Counted from the stretch's first letter, positions 16,675 to 25,906 are shown. The stretch is DNA of 64,000 bases from Thermodesulfobacteriota bacterium (GCA_034189135.1 JAXHVO010000065.1:18164-82163); one strand, 5' to 3'. Numbers and translations are program-made. Notes: generated by a model not told the origin, from the letters alone.

Positions 16675-18351
16675 TTACTTCCCTATCTCATAGGCAATAA
16701 TGGCACTTTTCGGTGTGGTTGCTATGATCGTTCCCTCTTTGGATATCACAGCGGCTACCAGCTCTTTTTTTCCGTCATTGTCAAAATCGGCGATGGCAAA
16801 ATCCCGAATGTGGCCTGAAATGCTGCGTGTTTTCCAAAAGGGCCTTAGTCCCAGACCGTCCCAGTCAAGAGATTCGATGTGGGATTTTGAGAATTTTCTA
16901 AACTGTGTGGTTATTCGGGATATTTGTCCTTCGTTTTTCACTGTGATGACCTCGGGTGTCCCATCCGCATTGGAGTCCCATACCAGGATGCGCATCGGCA
17001 GATACTTCCGGTTTTCGATATCCCCCGGGTTGGCTATCGGTACGGAAAAATAGAGCGTACTCCCGCCAAAAGGGTCGCTCCCTTTCCAGATTTCCTTGCC
17101 TGACCGGTCTATAATCTGTATTTTATCACTATCGCTGTAGGATACAACGGCATCTTCACCGCTTTTTAAAATATTTCCAAGCGTCAGTCCCATGAGATTA
17201 CTGCGAGGTGATGTTTTGACCCGATTCCCCGGAACGTATTCGTCGTTATCCCAATGCATGTGATAGGTTTTCCCTGAAAAAGGATCGACCGTGTTGTTTT
17301 TCTGTCCCAACAGGAGGCTTTTCGCCCCGGAAACCTCAACCACCCGGTAATACCAGTAGCTCCGATTAACAATCCTCGTATAGGCTTGTCCGTTATATTC
17401 CACTACAAAGGAGCGGACGCTGTTTTTCTGGGGGTTCAGGCCGGTTACGAAGATTTCCGCATATCCGTTGCCGTTAATATCAGCCGCATCCACTCCGATA
17501 AAATAGTTAGTCTCGTTTTCAACTATTTTTTCGGCAGGGCCAAGACGATTATTTTTATGTCGGTAAAGAAGGACATCGTGGGGGGTTATGACGACCGTTT
17601 CCATTTTGCCGTCCCCGTTCACATCGCCTATGGCAATGCCGTTGATCAGATGCCTGTAGTTGGTACTCTTCCAGAATACCGGTGATCTTTCCTTGCGTTC
17701 TGGAGACATAATAAAGGGTGAACTTTCTCCGGTGCTTCTATCATCACCAACCATCCCGTCTTTTTCCAGAAGTTTTTCCGGATGGATACGGGTGTTCGGC
17801 TGGTCCTGTTGGGCTTGGGGCTGTTTCGTCTGAGAAGGGACAGGACGTTTACTGAGAGGAATGAAACGGCCGAAAACTTTTTCATTGATATCCCGGGCAA
17901 AAAGGTTGATTTTCGGGATGACCTCGTCCATCCCCTGGCTCTGGTCGAAAAAGGGAAAGACAGGCTTGCTTCCCGAGACATCTATCATTTTGGCATCAAT
18001 ACTTACACTGCTGCCGAAAATCGTGAGGCTGCCGAAAAGGACAAAATCTGCATTCAGTTTTTCTCCGATCCGCTGGGCCGTTATTTCGTTGACAGGGCCG
18101 GTAACCGTTTCAAAGGCCTTTTCAGTTTCCTCCCTCTCGATCACCTGTACTCTATCTGGAATGGAAAGGCGGGATGAAAGCATGTCATAGATGCCATCTC
18201 TTAAAAATGTTAGGTCTTTCTCAGCATTCATCTTAAAGGGAATGAGAGCGACTCTTTTCGGCTCTTCCGCCAATAAATGAATATTTGACAATAGGATAAA
18301 AATAAAACTTAAAAAAAGGATTTTGATTGTTGAATGGATTATATCTTTCAA
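16675..18351 (-). CDS. Secreted FG-GAP/VCBS repeat protein, paralogue 2
   Basis: A 558-aa exported protein, paralogous to the gene at 11597-13240. The start is a TTG with GGAGG 7 nt upstream. A signal peptide covers about residues 1-28 (ILFLSFIFILLSNIHLLA). The N-terminal TolB-N/CsgG-like domain has VALIPFKMNAEKDLTFL and ADFVLFGSLTIFG. The propeller repeats are GDVNGDGKME, ADINGNGYAE, DSNADGTPE and DFDNDGKKE. The two copies share the motif order through to the C-terminus (SHIESLDW versus GWIECLTW). They flank a porin pair and the ATPase. A heptad array begins about 18 bp upstream of its start, inside the presumed promoter region. Confidence 0.85.
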   Translation of the reverse strand: MKDIIHSTIKILFLSFIFILLSNIHLLAEEPKRVALIPFKMNAEKDLTFLRDGIYDMLSSRLSIPDRVQVIEREETEKAFETVTGPVNEITAQRIGEKLNADFVLFGSLTIFGSSVSIDAKMIDVSGSKPVFPFFDQSQGMDEVIPKINLFARDINEKVFGRFIPLSKRPVPSQTKQPQAQQDQPNTRIHPEKLLEKDGMVGDDRSTGESSPFIMSPERKERSPVFWKSTNYRHLINGIAIGDVNGDGKMETVVITPHDVLLYRHKNNRLGPAEKIVENETNYFIGVDAADINGNGYAEIFVTGLNPQKNSVRSFVVEYNGQAYTRIVNRSYWYYRVVEVSGAKSLLLGQKNNTVDPFSGKTYHMHWDNDEYVPGNRVKTSPRSNLMGLTLGNILKSGEDAVVSYSDSDKIQIIDRSGKEIWKGSDPFGGSTLYFSVPIANPGDIENRKYLPMRILVWDSNADGTPEVITVKNEGQISRITTQFRKFSKSHIESLDWDGLGLRPFWKTRSISGHIRDFAIADFDNDGKKELVAAVISKEGTIIATTPKSAIIAYEIGK

Positions 18352-18369
18352 AAAATGGTCCTCCAGCTA

Positions 18370-18439
18370 CGGGTTACGGGTTACGGGTTACGGGTTACGG
18401 GTTACGCGTTACGAGTTGCGGGTTACGAGTCACGGGTTG
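18370..18439. repeat. Heptad array, 10 units
   Basis: Five identical CGGGTTA units, then CGCGTTA, CGAGTTG, CGGGTTA, CGAGTCA and CGGGTTG. This is the most regular array of family H in the window. Confidence 0.9.
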
Positions 18440-18585
18440 GGGTTTTATTTTCATTCTGATTCCACGCACTTCAAATACTTATTAATTTTTTTTCCCAATA
18501 TATCTAAAACCCTCAACCTGCTAGCTTTTACAAGTGCAATTAAGATCGAGTCCATTAAAACCGGATATTTGCTAAATATTTATCT

Positions 18586-18633
18586 CTGTGATCTCCGTGT
18601 GCTCCGTGGTAAATCGAATTTCTACGAAACCAT
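18586..18633. repeat. Family A right-half fragment
   Basis: CTCTGTGATCTCCGTGTGCT, then CCGTGGTAAATCGAA and TACGAAACCATCA: a complete right arm and terminus of family A without a left arm. Confidence 0.7.
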
Positions 18634-18850
18634 CATTATTATACCGGTTGCAGGGTTGTCAATCCTTATAAAAGATGGAAAAATTAATTTTGTGTAATAC
18701 TTGACAAATATGTAAAAAATCAAAAAGATTTTTTTGTCATTTGTGTAAAAACTGCTTTATTTTTAAAGAAATATTGTAAAATATCTAACTTGCTAAACAA
18801 AAGCTTTTCATATATAAAAAAAAGTAATGGTTCAATGGTTCACCTGCAAC

Positions 18851-18908
18851 TCTGAACTCTGAACTCTGAACTCTGAACCTTTGAACCCTGAACATCTGAA
18901 CCATGAAC
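18851..18908. repeat. Heptad array of a second sequence type (TCTGAAC)
   Basis: Four perfect TCTGAAC units followed by variants CTTTGAAC, CCTGAAC, ATCTGAAC and CATGAAC. The unit length matches family H but the sequence differs. The array stops directly at the glnS ribosome site (GAGGAAAA). Confidence 0.85.
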
Positions 18909-18918
18909 GAGGAAAAAT

Positions 18919-20628
18919 ATGAAAACAGAAGATGCGAGACAGCCGGTACCTGTTCCCAACTTTATTAGAACGATTGTTGCCCAGGACCTGGAGACCAATA
19001 AATACGGCGGCAGGGTCGTCACCCGGTTTCCACCGGAGCCCAACGGTTACCTGCACATCGGCCACGCCAAATCCATCTGCCTGAACTTCGGTATTGCTGC
19101 GGAAAACAAAGGAGGGGTTTGCAACTTGAGATTCGATGACACAGATCCCAGCAAGGAAGAAATGGAGTATGTGGAATCGATCCAGTCAGATGTCCGATGG
19201 CTGGGATTTGACTGGGAAGAGCGGATGTTTTTTTCATCGGACTATTTCGAAAAGCTTTACCAATATGCGATGCAGCTAATCAAATCAGACAAAGCCTATG
19301 TGGACAGCCTGAGCGCACAGGAAATTAAAGAGTACCGGGGAACGCTGACTGAACCTGGTCGTGAAAGCCCGTATCGCAATCGCAGCATTGAAGAAAATGT
19401 GAATTTATTTACCCGTATGCGGGCGGGTGAATATGATGACGGCGCCCATGTGCTTCGGGCCAAAATTGATATGGTATCTCCCAATATGCTGATGCGCGAC
19501 CCGACCTTGTATCGCATTAAGCATGTGTCTCATTACAGGACCGGTGACCGGTGGTGCATTTATCCCATGTACGATTTCACCCATTGCCTGTCCGATTCCA
19601 TTGAAGGCATCACCCATTCCATCTGCACACTGGAATTTGAAATAAATCGCCGGCTTTACGACTGGGTTTTGGATGAGTTGAACGTTTATCATCCCCAGCA
19701 GATTGAGTTTGCCCGCCTGAATTTGACTTTCACGGTATTGAGCAAGCGCAAGCTAATAGAACTGGTGGAAGGCGGGCATGTCACCGGATGGGACGATCCG
19801 AGAATGCCGACTATTTCCGGTTTGAGAAGACGCGGATACACTCCGGCTTCCATCCGAAACTTTTGCGAACGGATTGGGGTGGCCAAAAGAGACAGCATGG
19901 TAGATATGGCCCTTCTTGAGTACAGCGCAAGGGAGGACCTGAATAAGCATGCTCCCCGCGTAATGGGGGTGCTGCGGCCGCTTAAGGTGGTCATAGATAA
20001 CTATCCCGAAGGTCAGGTGGAACAGCTGGAGGCGGAGAACAATCCGGAGGATTCAGCGGCGGGGAAAAGAAAAATACCTTTTTCACGAGTGTTGTACATC
20101 GAAAAGGAGGATTTCATGGAGGATCCTCCCAGAAAGTTTTTTCGTCTGGCACCGGGGCGTGAAGTCAGGTTAAAGCACGCGTATTATGTTAAATGTTCAG
20201 GTATGGTCAAAGATGAAAAAACAGGCGAGGTGATCGAAGTCCATTGCACCTATGATCCCAAGACGCGGGGCGGATGGTCTGAAGACGGGCGAAAGGTAAA
20301 AGGAACATTGCACTGGGTCTCGGCAGACCATGCGCTTAAGGCGGAGGTGCGGTTATATGACCATCTGTTTGTCAAAGAAAATCCTTCCGAGACAAAAGAC
20401 GGCGTCGACTTTAAAAGCTATTTGAATCCAAACTCGCTGGAAAGATTGACCTCGTGCCTGGTTGAACCGAGCCTGGCCGGTGCAGTGCCGGGGAGTCGCT
20501 ACCAGTTTTTAAGACAGGGCTATTTTTGTGTGGATTCCAAAGATTCTTCAGACGACGCACTGGTATTTAACCGAACGGTCACTCTGCGGGATACATGGGC
20601 GAAGATCCAAAGGTCCCGGAAAAAGTAG
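18919..20628 (+). CDS. glnS: Glutaminyl-tRNA synthetase
   Basis: A 569-aa class I synthetase that charges tRNA-Gln directly. The HIGH motif is YLHIGHAKS (about residues 43-51) and the KMSKS-equivalent is VLSKRKL (about 274). RFDDTDP, the GlnRS/GluRS signature, and [14 protein letters not shown] confirm the GlnRS subtype. A C-terminal beta-barrel anticodon-binding domain is present (about 345-560). There is no YqeY-like extension. GAGGAAAA precedes the ATG. Bacterial GlnRS is usually of eukaryote-like origin; its presence with gatCA suggests GatCAB is not needed for Gln-tRNA here. Confidence 0.97.
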   Translation: MKTEDARQPVPVPNFIRTIVAQDLETNKYGGRVVTRFPPEPNGYLHIGHAKSICLNFGIAAENKGGVCNLRFDDTDPSKEEMEYVESIQSDVRWLGFDWEERMFFSSDYFEKLYQYAMQLIKSDKAYVDSLSAQEIKEYRGTLTEPGRESPYRNRSIEENVNLFTRMRAGEYDDGAHVLRAKIDMVSPNMLMRDPTLYRIKHVSHYRTGDRWCIYPMYDFTHCLSDSIEGITHSICTLEFEINRRLYDWVLDELNVYHPQQIEFARLNLTFTVLSKRKLIELVEGGHVTGWDDPRMPTISGLRRRGYTPASIRNFCERIGVAKRDSMVDMALLEYSAREDLNKHAPRVMGVLRPLKVVIDNYPEGQVEQLEAENNPEDSAAGKRKIPFSRVLYIEKEDFMEDPPRKFFRLAPGREVRLKHAYYVKCSGMVKDEKTGEVIEVHCTYDPKTRGGWSEDGRKVKGTLHWVSADHALKAEVRLYDHLFVKENPSETKDGVDFKSYLNPNSLERLTSCLVEPSLAGAVPGSRYQFLRQGYFCVDSKDSSDDALVFNRTVTLRDTWAKIQRSRKK

Positions 20629-20705
20629 GCGATGAAAAAAGTTTTTGACTTTTTACCATTTAAAGTGGAACCTGAGTTCTTAAAGGGTTGATTCATGTCT
20701 AAGGT

Positions 20706-20908
20706 ATGAATCGAAACGGTTATATTATTTTCTTCCAGGGGATATGAATCTAATCAGTTGCAGCGTGTCCGGATATTTGGGATAAAGTGGTTCAGTTGCC
20801 AAACGATATAAATGGGGCCATCTATCCCAAGTATCCGGACACTGCGGAAAAATGGAATAGATGGCCCACATATCCCCTTACAGAAAAAAATATAACCGTT
20901 TCGATTCA
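20706..20908. repeat. Nested palindromic element (about 200 bp)
   Basis: Outer arms: 20707-20745 (starting TGAATCGAAACGGTTATA) and 20869-20908 (ending TATAACCGTTTCGATTCA). Inner arms: 20760-20781 (GCAGCGTGTCCGGATATTTG) and 20826-20845 (CAAGTATCCGGACACTGC). A third pair, GGGCCATCTATCC and ATAGATGGCCC, lies between the arms. There is no open frame. It resembles a non-autonomous (MITE-like) element or a strong structured RNA. The remaining bases of the 20629-20962 gap show nothing else. Confidence 0.8.
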
Positions 20909-20962
20909 GATCTGATTTTGAGTCTGTGTAGCTTGAGTTATAAATGATAGTGGGGAGTTGAG

Positions 20963-21886
20963 GTGAAGCTGAATATACATAAGTACAGGGGATTGTTTTT
21001 TAAAACAATCCTTTTTCTTGCTGTTTTTTCAACCCTGTTGGTGTTTACCGGTACTGTCTTTTCCGGCCGGCAGGGAGACACGGCCAAACATTGTCTATGG
21101 TCAATTGAAACAGAAAATAACACCATATTTATGCTGGGATCCCTTCATATATCACCGGCGGAGATATACCCGCTGCCTGAAATCATCGAACGCGCATATG
21201 ATCAATGCGCCAAGGTCATATTTGAAGCAGATATGGAAGCGGTGAATGACCCTTCCTTTCAGACCAGGATCATGACTCTGGGTGTTTATCCCCAGGGAGA
21301 TAAGCTTGAAAACAACGTTTCAGCGCAGACGTTTAACGCATTAAAAAAAAGAGCCGATGCCACCGGCATACCGATACAGCAGCTAAACCGTTTGAAACCC
21401 TGGTTATGTGCACTTTCCATCACCAGTATTGAACTTTTAAAGCTTGGATTTAATCCGGCTTACGGCATAGATATGTATTTTTTTAACCGGGCAAAAAAAG
21501 ATGGAAAAGAGATACTGGGTTTTGAAACCGCCGAATTTCAGCTGAAGCTCATGACCCAAATGACCGGCAGACAGGAAGAGATGATGCTCAGACAAACTTT
21601 AAAAGATCTTGAAGTCATTGAAAAAGATGCCGCAAGTCTGGTTACATACTGGAAAAACGGGGACGCAAACAAGCTGGATTCCTTTATTACCAGGAACCTC
21701 AAAGAGTTTCCCCAACTGTATGATCGCTGGTTTACCAGTAGAAACCATCGGTGGCTGTCGGAAATTAAAAAGCTGACCGGGGAAAAGGAAAATATCTTTA
21801 TCATCGTTGGTGCAGGTCATCTGGTGGGAAGAGATGGCCTGGTCGAGCTTTTAAGAAAGCAAAACTATAAAATCCGTCAAAGATGA
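20963..21886 (+). CDS. TraB/GumN family protein
   Basis: A 307-aa exported protein of the TraB/GumN (Tiki-like metalloprotease fold) family. The GTG start has GGGGAG upstream. A hydrophobic signal or anchor lies at about residues 12-32 (FFKTILFLAVFSTLLVF). Family motifs are the first GxxH at FMLGSLHIS (about 56-64), Glu in VIFEADME (about 89), and the second GxxH at IVGAGHLVGRDGL near the C-terminus. A second, membrane-type TraB protein is encoded at 37610-38836. The substrate is unknown. Confidence 0.87.
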   Translation: MKLNIHKYRGLFFKTILFLAVFSTLLVFTGTVFSGRQGDTAKHCLWSIETENNTIFMLGSLHISPAEIYPLPEIIERAYDQCAKVIFEADMEAVNDPSFQTRIMTLGVYPQGDKLENNVSAQTFNALKKRADATGIPIQQLNRLKPWLCALSITSIELLKLGFNPAYGIDMYFFNRAKKDGKEILGFETAEFQLKLMTQMTGRQEEMMLRQTLKDLEVIEKDAASLVTYWKNGDANKLDSFITRNLKEFPQLYDRWFTSRNHRWLSEIKKLTGEKENIFIIVGAGHLVGRDGLVELLRKQNYKIRQR

Positions 21887-21893
21887 TGTCGTC

Positions 21894-22002
21894 GTAGAAA
21901 GTCCCATCTACTGCGTTGCAGCAGTTTTTCAGAAACTCGGCATACTACATGTATTGCCTCGTTTCTGAAAAACCACTGCGCCTTGTATATGAAACTTTCT
22001 AC
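21894..22002. repeat. Palindromic element before the FKBP gene
   Basis: Left arm GTAGAAAGTCCCATCTACTG then GCAGTTTTTCAGAAACTCGG. Right arm GCCTCGTTTCTGAAAAACCA then ATGAAACTTTCTAC. It forms a long imperfect hairpin. A longer reading of the FKBP frame would run through it, which argues for the downstream start. Confidence 0.7.
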
Positions 22003-22053
22003 TTAGCCATCGGTAATATTTTTTCGAGTTTATTAAAGATAAAAGGGGGAATA

Positions 22054-22776
22054 ATGGTGAAACCTGTTGGGGTGATGATTGCCATACTGGTACTGTCCAT
22101 GTTGTTTCCGGCGTGCTCGCCTGTAGAAAAACAAATTACCAAGAAAGATATAAAAACCGATGCGGATAAAATAAGTTACACCCTGGGCATGGAATTCGGG
22201 CCGTCTTTGAAGCCGTTTGAAAACGAGATCGATATGGCTTTATTCGCCAAAGGCCTTGAAGACAGCCATAAAAATAATGAGGCACTTCTTTCCCCTGAAG
22301 AGATTGAGGAAACCAGGAAAAGGATTTCTAAAAAAGTCCAGGCATATCGACAAAGAGAGAAGAACAGGTTGGCCGAAAAAAATCTGAAAGAAGGTCAGGC
22401 GTTTCTGGCGGAAAACAAGAAAAAGCAAGGGGTGGTGACCACTGAAAGCGGCCTGCAGTATATTGTTGTGAACGAGGGCAGCGGCCCCAAGCCGAAAAAA
22501 ACAGATCGGGTTAAGGTCCATTATCGTGGAATGCTGATTGACGGTACGGAGTTCGACAGTTCCTACAAAAGGGGCAAAAGCGTCGTGTTTTCACTGCAAG
22601 GCATCATCCCCGGGTGGATCGAAGCACTCCAATTGATGACTGCCGGAAGTAAATACACGCTCTTCATTCCTCCGGATCTCGGATATGGCAATATTGGCGC
22701 AGGTCGCCTAATAGGGCCTAACGCTGTTCTTATTTTCGAGGTAGAACTGCTTGGCATTGAAAAACCCAAAAAATAA
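22054..22776 (+). CDS. FKBP-type peptidyl-prolyl isomerase, lipoprotein
   Basis: A 240-aa lipoprotein. The signal peptide ends in the lipobox LFPAC (Cys about residue 21). An N-terminal FKBP_N dimerisation region follows (DKISYTLGMEFG, about 38-130), then a C-terminal FKBP domain (about 145-235) with VKVHYRGMLIDGTEFDSS, GIIPGWIEAL and IPPDLGYG. It resembles FkpA/Mip, periplasmic foldases. The frame is open to 21916, but that part is the palindromic repeat; the ATG at 22054 has AAGGGGGA upstream and gives a proper signal peptide. Confidence 0.92.
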   Translation: MVKPVGVMIAILVLSMLFPACSPVEKQITKKDIKTDADKISYTLGMEFGPSLKPFENEIDMALFAKGLEDSHKNNEALLSPEEIEETRKRISKKVQAYRQREKNRLAEKNLKEGQAFLAENKKKQGVVTTESGLQYIVVNEGSGPKPKKTDRVKVHYRGMLIDGTEFDSSYKRGKSVVFSLQGIIPGWIEALQLMTAGSKYTLFIPPDLGYGNIGAGRLIGPNAVLIFEVELLGIEKPKK

Positions 22777-22809
22777 CTGTAATACAATTAATTGCAGGAG
22801 GTCATGGCT

Positions 22810-23907
22810 ATGTCAGATATGAAACCAGAAGACAATGCTTTGTCAGAAACATCGGAGAAAGATTCCAAAGTTTCCAAACCAAAATCGAGATTTAAAACAA
22901 TATTCAAAATTCTCGTCGGCCTGGCAGTGATTTTGTTGATTTCATCCGTTTTTTTTCTGGAATATATCAGGCCGAACGAATTCGGTATAAAAATTGTGAG
23001 AGTGGGGATACATCGCGGCGTTCAGAAAAAAATTTATCAGGCAGGTCTGCACCTGGTGCTTCCTTTTGGACTCCAGGAGATAAACCGTCTTCCAAAGGAT
23101 ATTCAGGTCCTGGAATTAACCAACTTTCCTGAAATGGCGACTCAGTCTTCCAGGCATGAAAAAGCCGCTCATATTCAGACATCGGACGGTTTTTTTGTGG
23201 ATGTGGACGTATCCATTCTTTACCGAATTGAAGACCCCTATATGGTTTTTACCACCATAGGACCTGGAAATCTTTATGAAAACAACGGTATCATACCCAA
23301 AGCAGAACCGGTGCTGAAAGCAACTCTTGGGGAGCTGACCACAGAAGAATTTTACAACAGCCCTTTAAGGGTCGAAAAGGCAAAAGCTGCCAAAGAGATG
23401 CTTAACAAAGAATTGAAATCAAAGGGACTACGAGTGGAAAATGTTCTGGTGCGTTATTTTACTTATAGTGCTGAAATACAGAAAAATATAGAGGAGAAAA
23501 AGCTCAAAGACCAGCTGGTGTTTAAGAATCAGTCTGAAGCAAAAGCGGCGATTGAGGAGGCGACTTTAAAAAAGATCGAACAGGAAGGAAAGGCCACCGT
23601 GCTGGTAGAACTTGAAAAGGGGAAAGCCTATGTGACCAGAAAACTGGCGGAAAAGGACCTCTATGTCAGAAAAAAGAAGGCGGAGGCAAACCTTCTGGTT
23701 AAGCTTGCCGAAGCGGAAAAAATTCGCCTTAAAAATGATGCCCTGACCGGAATAGGCGCACAGCGAATGGTGGGGCTGAAAATGGCCGAAGCATACAAGA
23801 GCCTGGACAAAATTATTTTACCGAGTGACGGTCCTGCCGGAGTAAATCCGCTGGATCTAGACAATACATTGAAGTTGTTCGATGTGCGTAAAGGAGGTGC
23901 AAAATGA
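22810..23907 (+). CDS. SPFH/band-7 membrane protein (HflK-like position)
   Basis: A 365-aa bitopic protein. The N-terminus is polar and cytoplasmic. One membrane helix lies at about residues 33-53 (TIFKILVGLAVILLISSVFF). The SPFH domain covers about 55-225 (RPNEFGIKIVRVG, YRIEDPYMVFTTIGPGNLYE), and an Ala/Glu/Lys-rich coiled coil lies at about 225-320. SPFH proteins form oligomeric membrane microdomains or protease-regulating cages. AGGAGG is 8 nt before the ATG at 22810 and only 2 nt before the one at 22804, so the former is preferred. It overlaps the next SPFH gene by 4 bp. Confidence 0.88.
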   Translation: MSDMKPEDNALSETSEKDSKVSKPKSRFKTIFKILVGLAVILLISSVFFLEYIRPNEFGIKIVRVGIHRGVQKKIYQAGLHLVLPFGLQEINRLPKDIQVLELTNFPEMATQSSRHEKAAHIQTSDGFFVDVDVSILYRIEDPYMVFTTIGPGNLYENNGIIPKAEPVLKATLGELTTEEFYNSPLRVEKAKAAKEMLNKELKSKGLRVENVLVRYFTYSAEIQKNIEEKKLKDQLVFKNQSEAKAAIEEATLKKIEQEGKATVLVELEKGKAYVTRKLAEKDLYVRKKKAEANLLVKLAEAEKIRLKNDALTGIGAQRMVGLKMAEAYKSLDKIILPSDGPAGVNPLDLDNTLKLFDVRKGGAK

Positions 23908-24941
23908 GGCATCTTTTTATATTGATTATAATGGCCGGTATGCTGTTTCTTTTTGGTGGTTGTGTGTTTAATACTACCGGTGATACTGAAGTGGGCGTGA
24001 GAACAATCAAATTTGGTATTATTGCAAAAAAGGGAGTAGAAGATAAGGTATATGCTCCGGGAGCCACTTATTTTTTTCTTCCCTACATCAATGACTGGCA
24101 CACCTTTGATACAAAACTCCAGAACCTGGAGATGACCTTTGATCCGGACAGGGGGGACAGAAAATCAAGAGATGACCTGCTGTTTAAAACCATTGACGGT
24201 AATGATATCAGTCTGGATGTGATCATCGTTTATAGAATTGACCCGGCAAAGGCGCCTTATATTCTCCAATATGTGGCGCAGAATGACAAAGCGTTGCGAG
24301 AAAAGATTGTGCGCACGGTTGCCAGAAGCAAACCCAGAGACATCTTCGGAGAACTGACGACGGAAGAGTTCTATGTGGCTGAAAAACGTGAACTTCAGGC
24401 ACACAGATCAAAGGAAGTCCTGCAGGAAATTCTGGGTCCAATGGGAATCATCATTGAAAAAGTGTTAACCAAAAACTATAGATTTAACGTCGAATATCAA
24501 AAGGCCATCGAAGACAAAAAGGTGGCAGACCAGATGGTTGAAAAAAACAAGTCCGGCCAGCGCGCAACCGAAGAAGAATATAAACGAAAGCTCGAAGAAG
24601 TCAGGGGTGAAGTCAACAAGATGGTAGCGGATGTGGATGGAGAATACCTGAAAGCGAAAATAGAAGCCGACGTTTATTATGAGAAACAAAAACTTCTCGC
24701 AGAGGCCATAAAAACCGAAGCCGTTGCCGAAGCAAAAGGGATACAAGAGATGAATGACGCCATGGCCAGGCAGGGAGGGGAAGCACTGGTTAAACTCAAA
24801 ATCGCAGAAGCGCTTCAAGGGAAAAAGATGATGCTGCTTCCGGTTTCAGAGGGCGGCATGAACCTTAAAACAACCGATATCAACCAGCTGATCAATACAA
24901 TGGGGGTGAAAGCGCTTTCAACCAAGAAGGGTGAAAAGTAG
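23904..24941 (+). CDS. SPFH-domain lipoprotein
   Basis: A 345-aa protein, translationally coupled to the preceding SPFH gene (ATGA overlap). The signal peptide ends in FLFGGCVF, a plausible lipobox with Cys at about residue 20, instead of the usual membrane helix. The SPFH domain (about 30-200) has VGVRTIKFGIIAKKGVEDKV and IFGELTTEEFY, the latter shared with its partner. A coiled coil with AEAIKTEAVAEAKGIQEMND follows. The two proteins probably form a hetero-oligomeric, HflKC-like complex. A lipid anchor on one subunit is unusual. Confidence 0.85.
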   Translation: MRHLFILIIMAGMLFLFGGCVFNTTGDTEVGVRTIKFGIIAKKGVEDKVYAPGATYFFLPYINDWHTFDTKLQNLEMTFDPDRGDRKSRDDLLFKTIDGNDISLDVIIVYRIDPAKAPYILQYVAQNDKALREKIVRTVARSKPRDIFGELTTEEFYVAEKRELQAHRSKEVLQEILGPMGIIIEKVLTKNYRFNVEYQKAIEDKKVADQMVEKNKSGQRATEEEYKRKLEEVRGEVNKMVADVDGEYLKAKIEADVYYEKQKLLAEAIKTEAVAEAKGIQEMNDAMARQGGEALVKLKIAEALQGKKMMLLPVSEGGMNLKTTDINQLINTMGVKALSTKKGEK

Positions 24942-25017
24942 AGTCTTTATTCTATCAAATAAAGCTTGGTTCTGTAGGCCAGGTCAGAGATAACTGGCAA
25001 TGCCGAATTGATTAACA

Positions 25018-25176
25018 CATGTTACGGGTTGCGAGTTGCGAGTGATGAAATGAATTTTATCTCAATTTTTTGTTTAAAAATGGTCGTTCAAAATAGGGTA
25101 GAAAATAATCAACGAAATTTAGTGTAAGAAATAGCAAAACGCTGTTTGCAACCCGAAACCCGCAATTCGCAACGCG
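25018..25176. repeat. Empty heptad inverted element
   Basis: Left units CGGGTTG, CGAGTTG (25025-25038). Right units CAACCCG, AAACCCG, CAATTCG, CAACGCG (25149-25176). About 110 bp of gene-free AT-rich DNA lies between. It has the same arm design as the four-helix-bundle element at 6180-6665. Confidence 0.75.
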
Positions 25177-25238
25177 TGGTGTTTAAGATGAAACCTCTAC
25201 AGGGAGTAATCAAGGCCGAGCCTTTTTAACTCGGATAT

Positions 25239-25625
25239 TTATTTTTTCAGAATTCGGGCCTGTCCGTCAAAAAAGCAGCCTTGGGCCACAGTGATTTTCC
25301 CTGCATTGATATCGCCGATCATGCGGCCGTTGGATCTTAGTTCTACATGGTCTGCCGATTTAATACATCCATTGATCTCTCCTTCAATGATCACCCTTCG
25401 GGCACGGACTGTTCCTTCAATTCTTCCTGTTTTTTCAATCCATACCATCCGTTTGCAGTCAATGTCGCCTTTGAAATCACCCGAAATCCTAAGGGTATCT
25501 TCTCCTTTTATATTCCCGGTGAAACGGGTATCGGAAGCAATAACGGTTACTGCCGATCCCACCTCGTCTTCAAGGGATTTCTGATCTATTTTGATAAATT
25601 TACCCTTATTTTTGTTAAAAATCAT
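25239..25625 (-). CDS. Bactofilin
   Basis: A 128-aa polymer-forming cytoskeletal protein. The beta-helical core (about residues 28-120) shows the short hydrophobic repeats VTVIASDTRFTGNIKGEDTL, RISGDFKGDIDC, GRIEGTVRARRVIIEGEING and GRMIGDINAGKITVAQGC. Bactofilins polymerise without nucleotide and often scaffold peptidoglycan enzymes or chromosome-segregation proteins. It lies divergent to an HU gene and an HU-TM-LysM fusion, a suggestive association with DNA/cell-wall organisation. Confidence 0.93.
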   Translation of the reverse strand: MIFNKNKGKFIKIDQKSLEDEVGSAVTVIASDTRFTGNIKGEDTLRISGDFKGDIDCKRMVWIEKTGRIEGTVRARRVIIEGEINGCIKSADHVELRSNGRMIGDINAGKITVAQGCFFDGQARILKK

Positions 25626-25713
25626 CCTGTATTCTCCGGCTACCGGTTTAGCCCTTTATCATTGGTAAGTTTATACTCAAATACTGTAAGCGTCAAGTTT
25701 GCCGTATATTTCG

Positions 25714-25742
25714 TTGACGAAAACATAACGGTACGCTATTAA
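25714..25742 (+). promoter_or_regulatory. Putative sigma-70 promoter for the HU genes
   Basis: TTGACG at 25714-25719, a 17-bp spacer, and TATTAA at 25737-25742. It would give a leader of about 160 nt before the GTG at 25907. The rest of the 25626-25906 gap shows no gene. Confidence 0.4.
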
Positions 25743-25906
25743 ATAAAGGAGCATCTACCGATATGACTATCCCGGAACCCAGCTGATATGGAAGATGTTA
25801 ATATATGACACTACAATTGGGATAGACAAACCGGAAAAAGGATGATCAAACATTTGCTTCTTGAATTCAGGACTCCTCGAACCCTATCCATATTACGGAG
25901 CTGCCT

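Larger units (their letters stand above)
18352..18918. other. Repeat-filled gap between divergent genes
   Basis: It holds a 10-unit heptad array (18370-18439), a family A right half (18586-18633) and a second heptad-type array (18851-18908). AT-rich DNA lies between them; a TTGACA at 18701 has no good -10. No gene is seen. Confidence 0.6.

Noticed and set aside
21916-22053. 46-residue N-terminal extension of the FKBP lipoprotein
   Set aside because: It is translated from a palindromic element and would bury the lipoprotein signal peptide.
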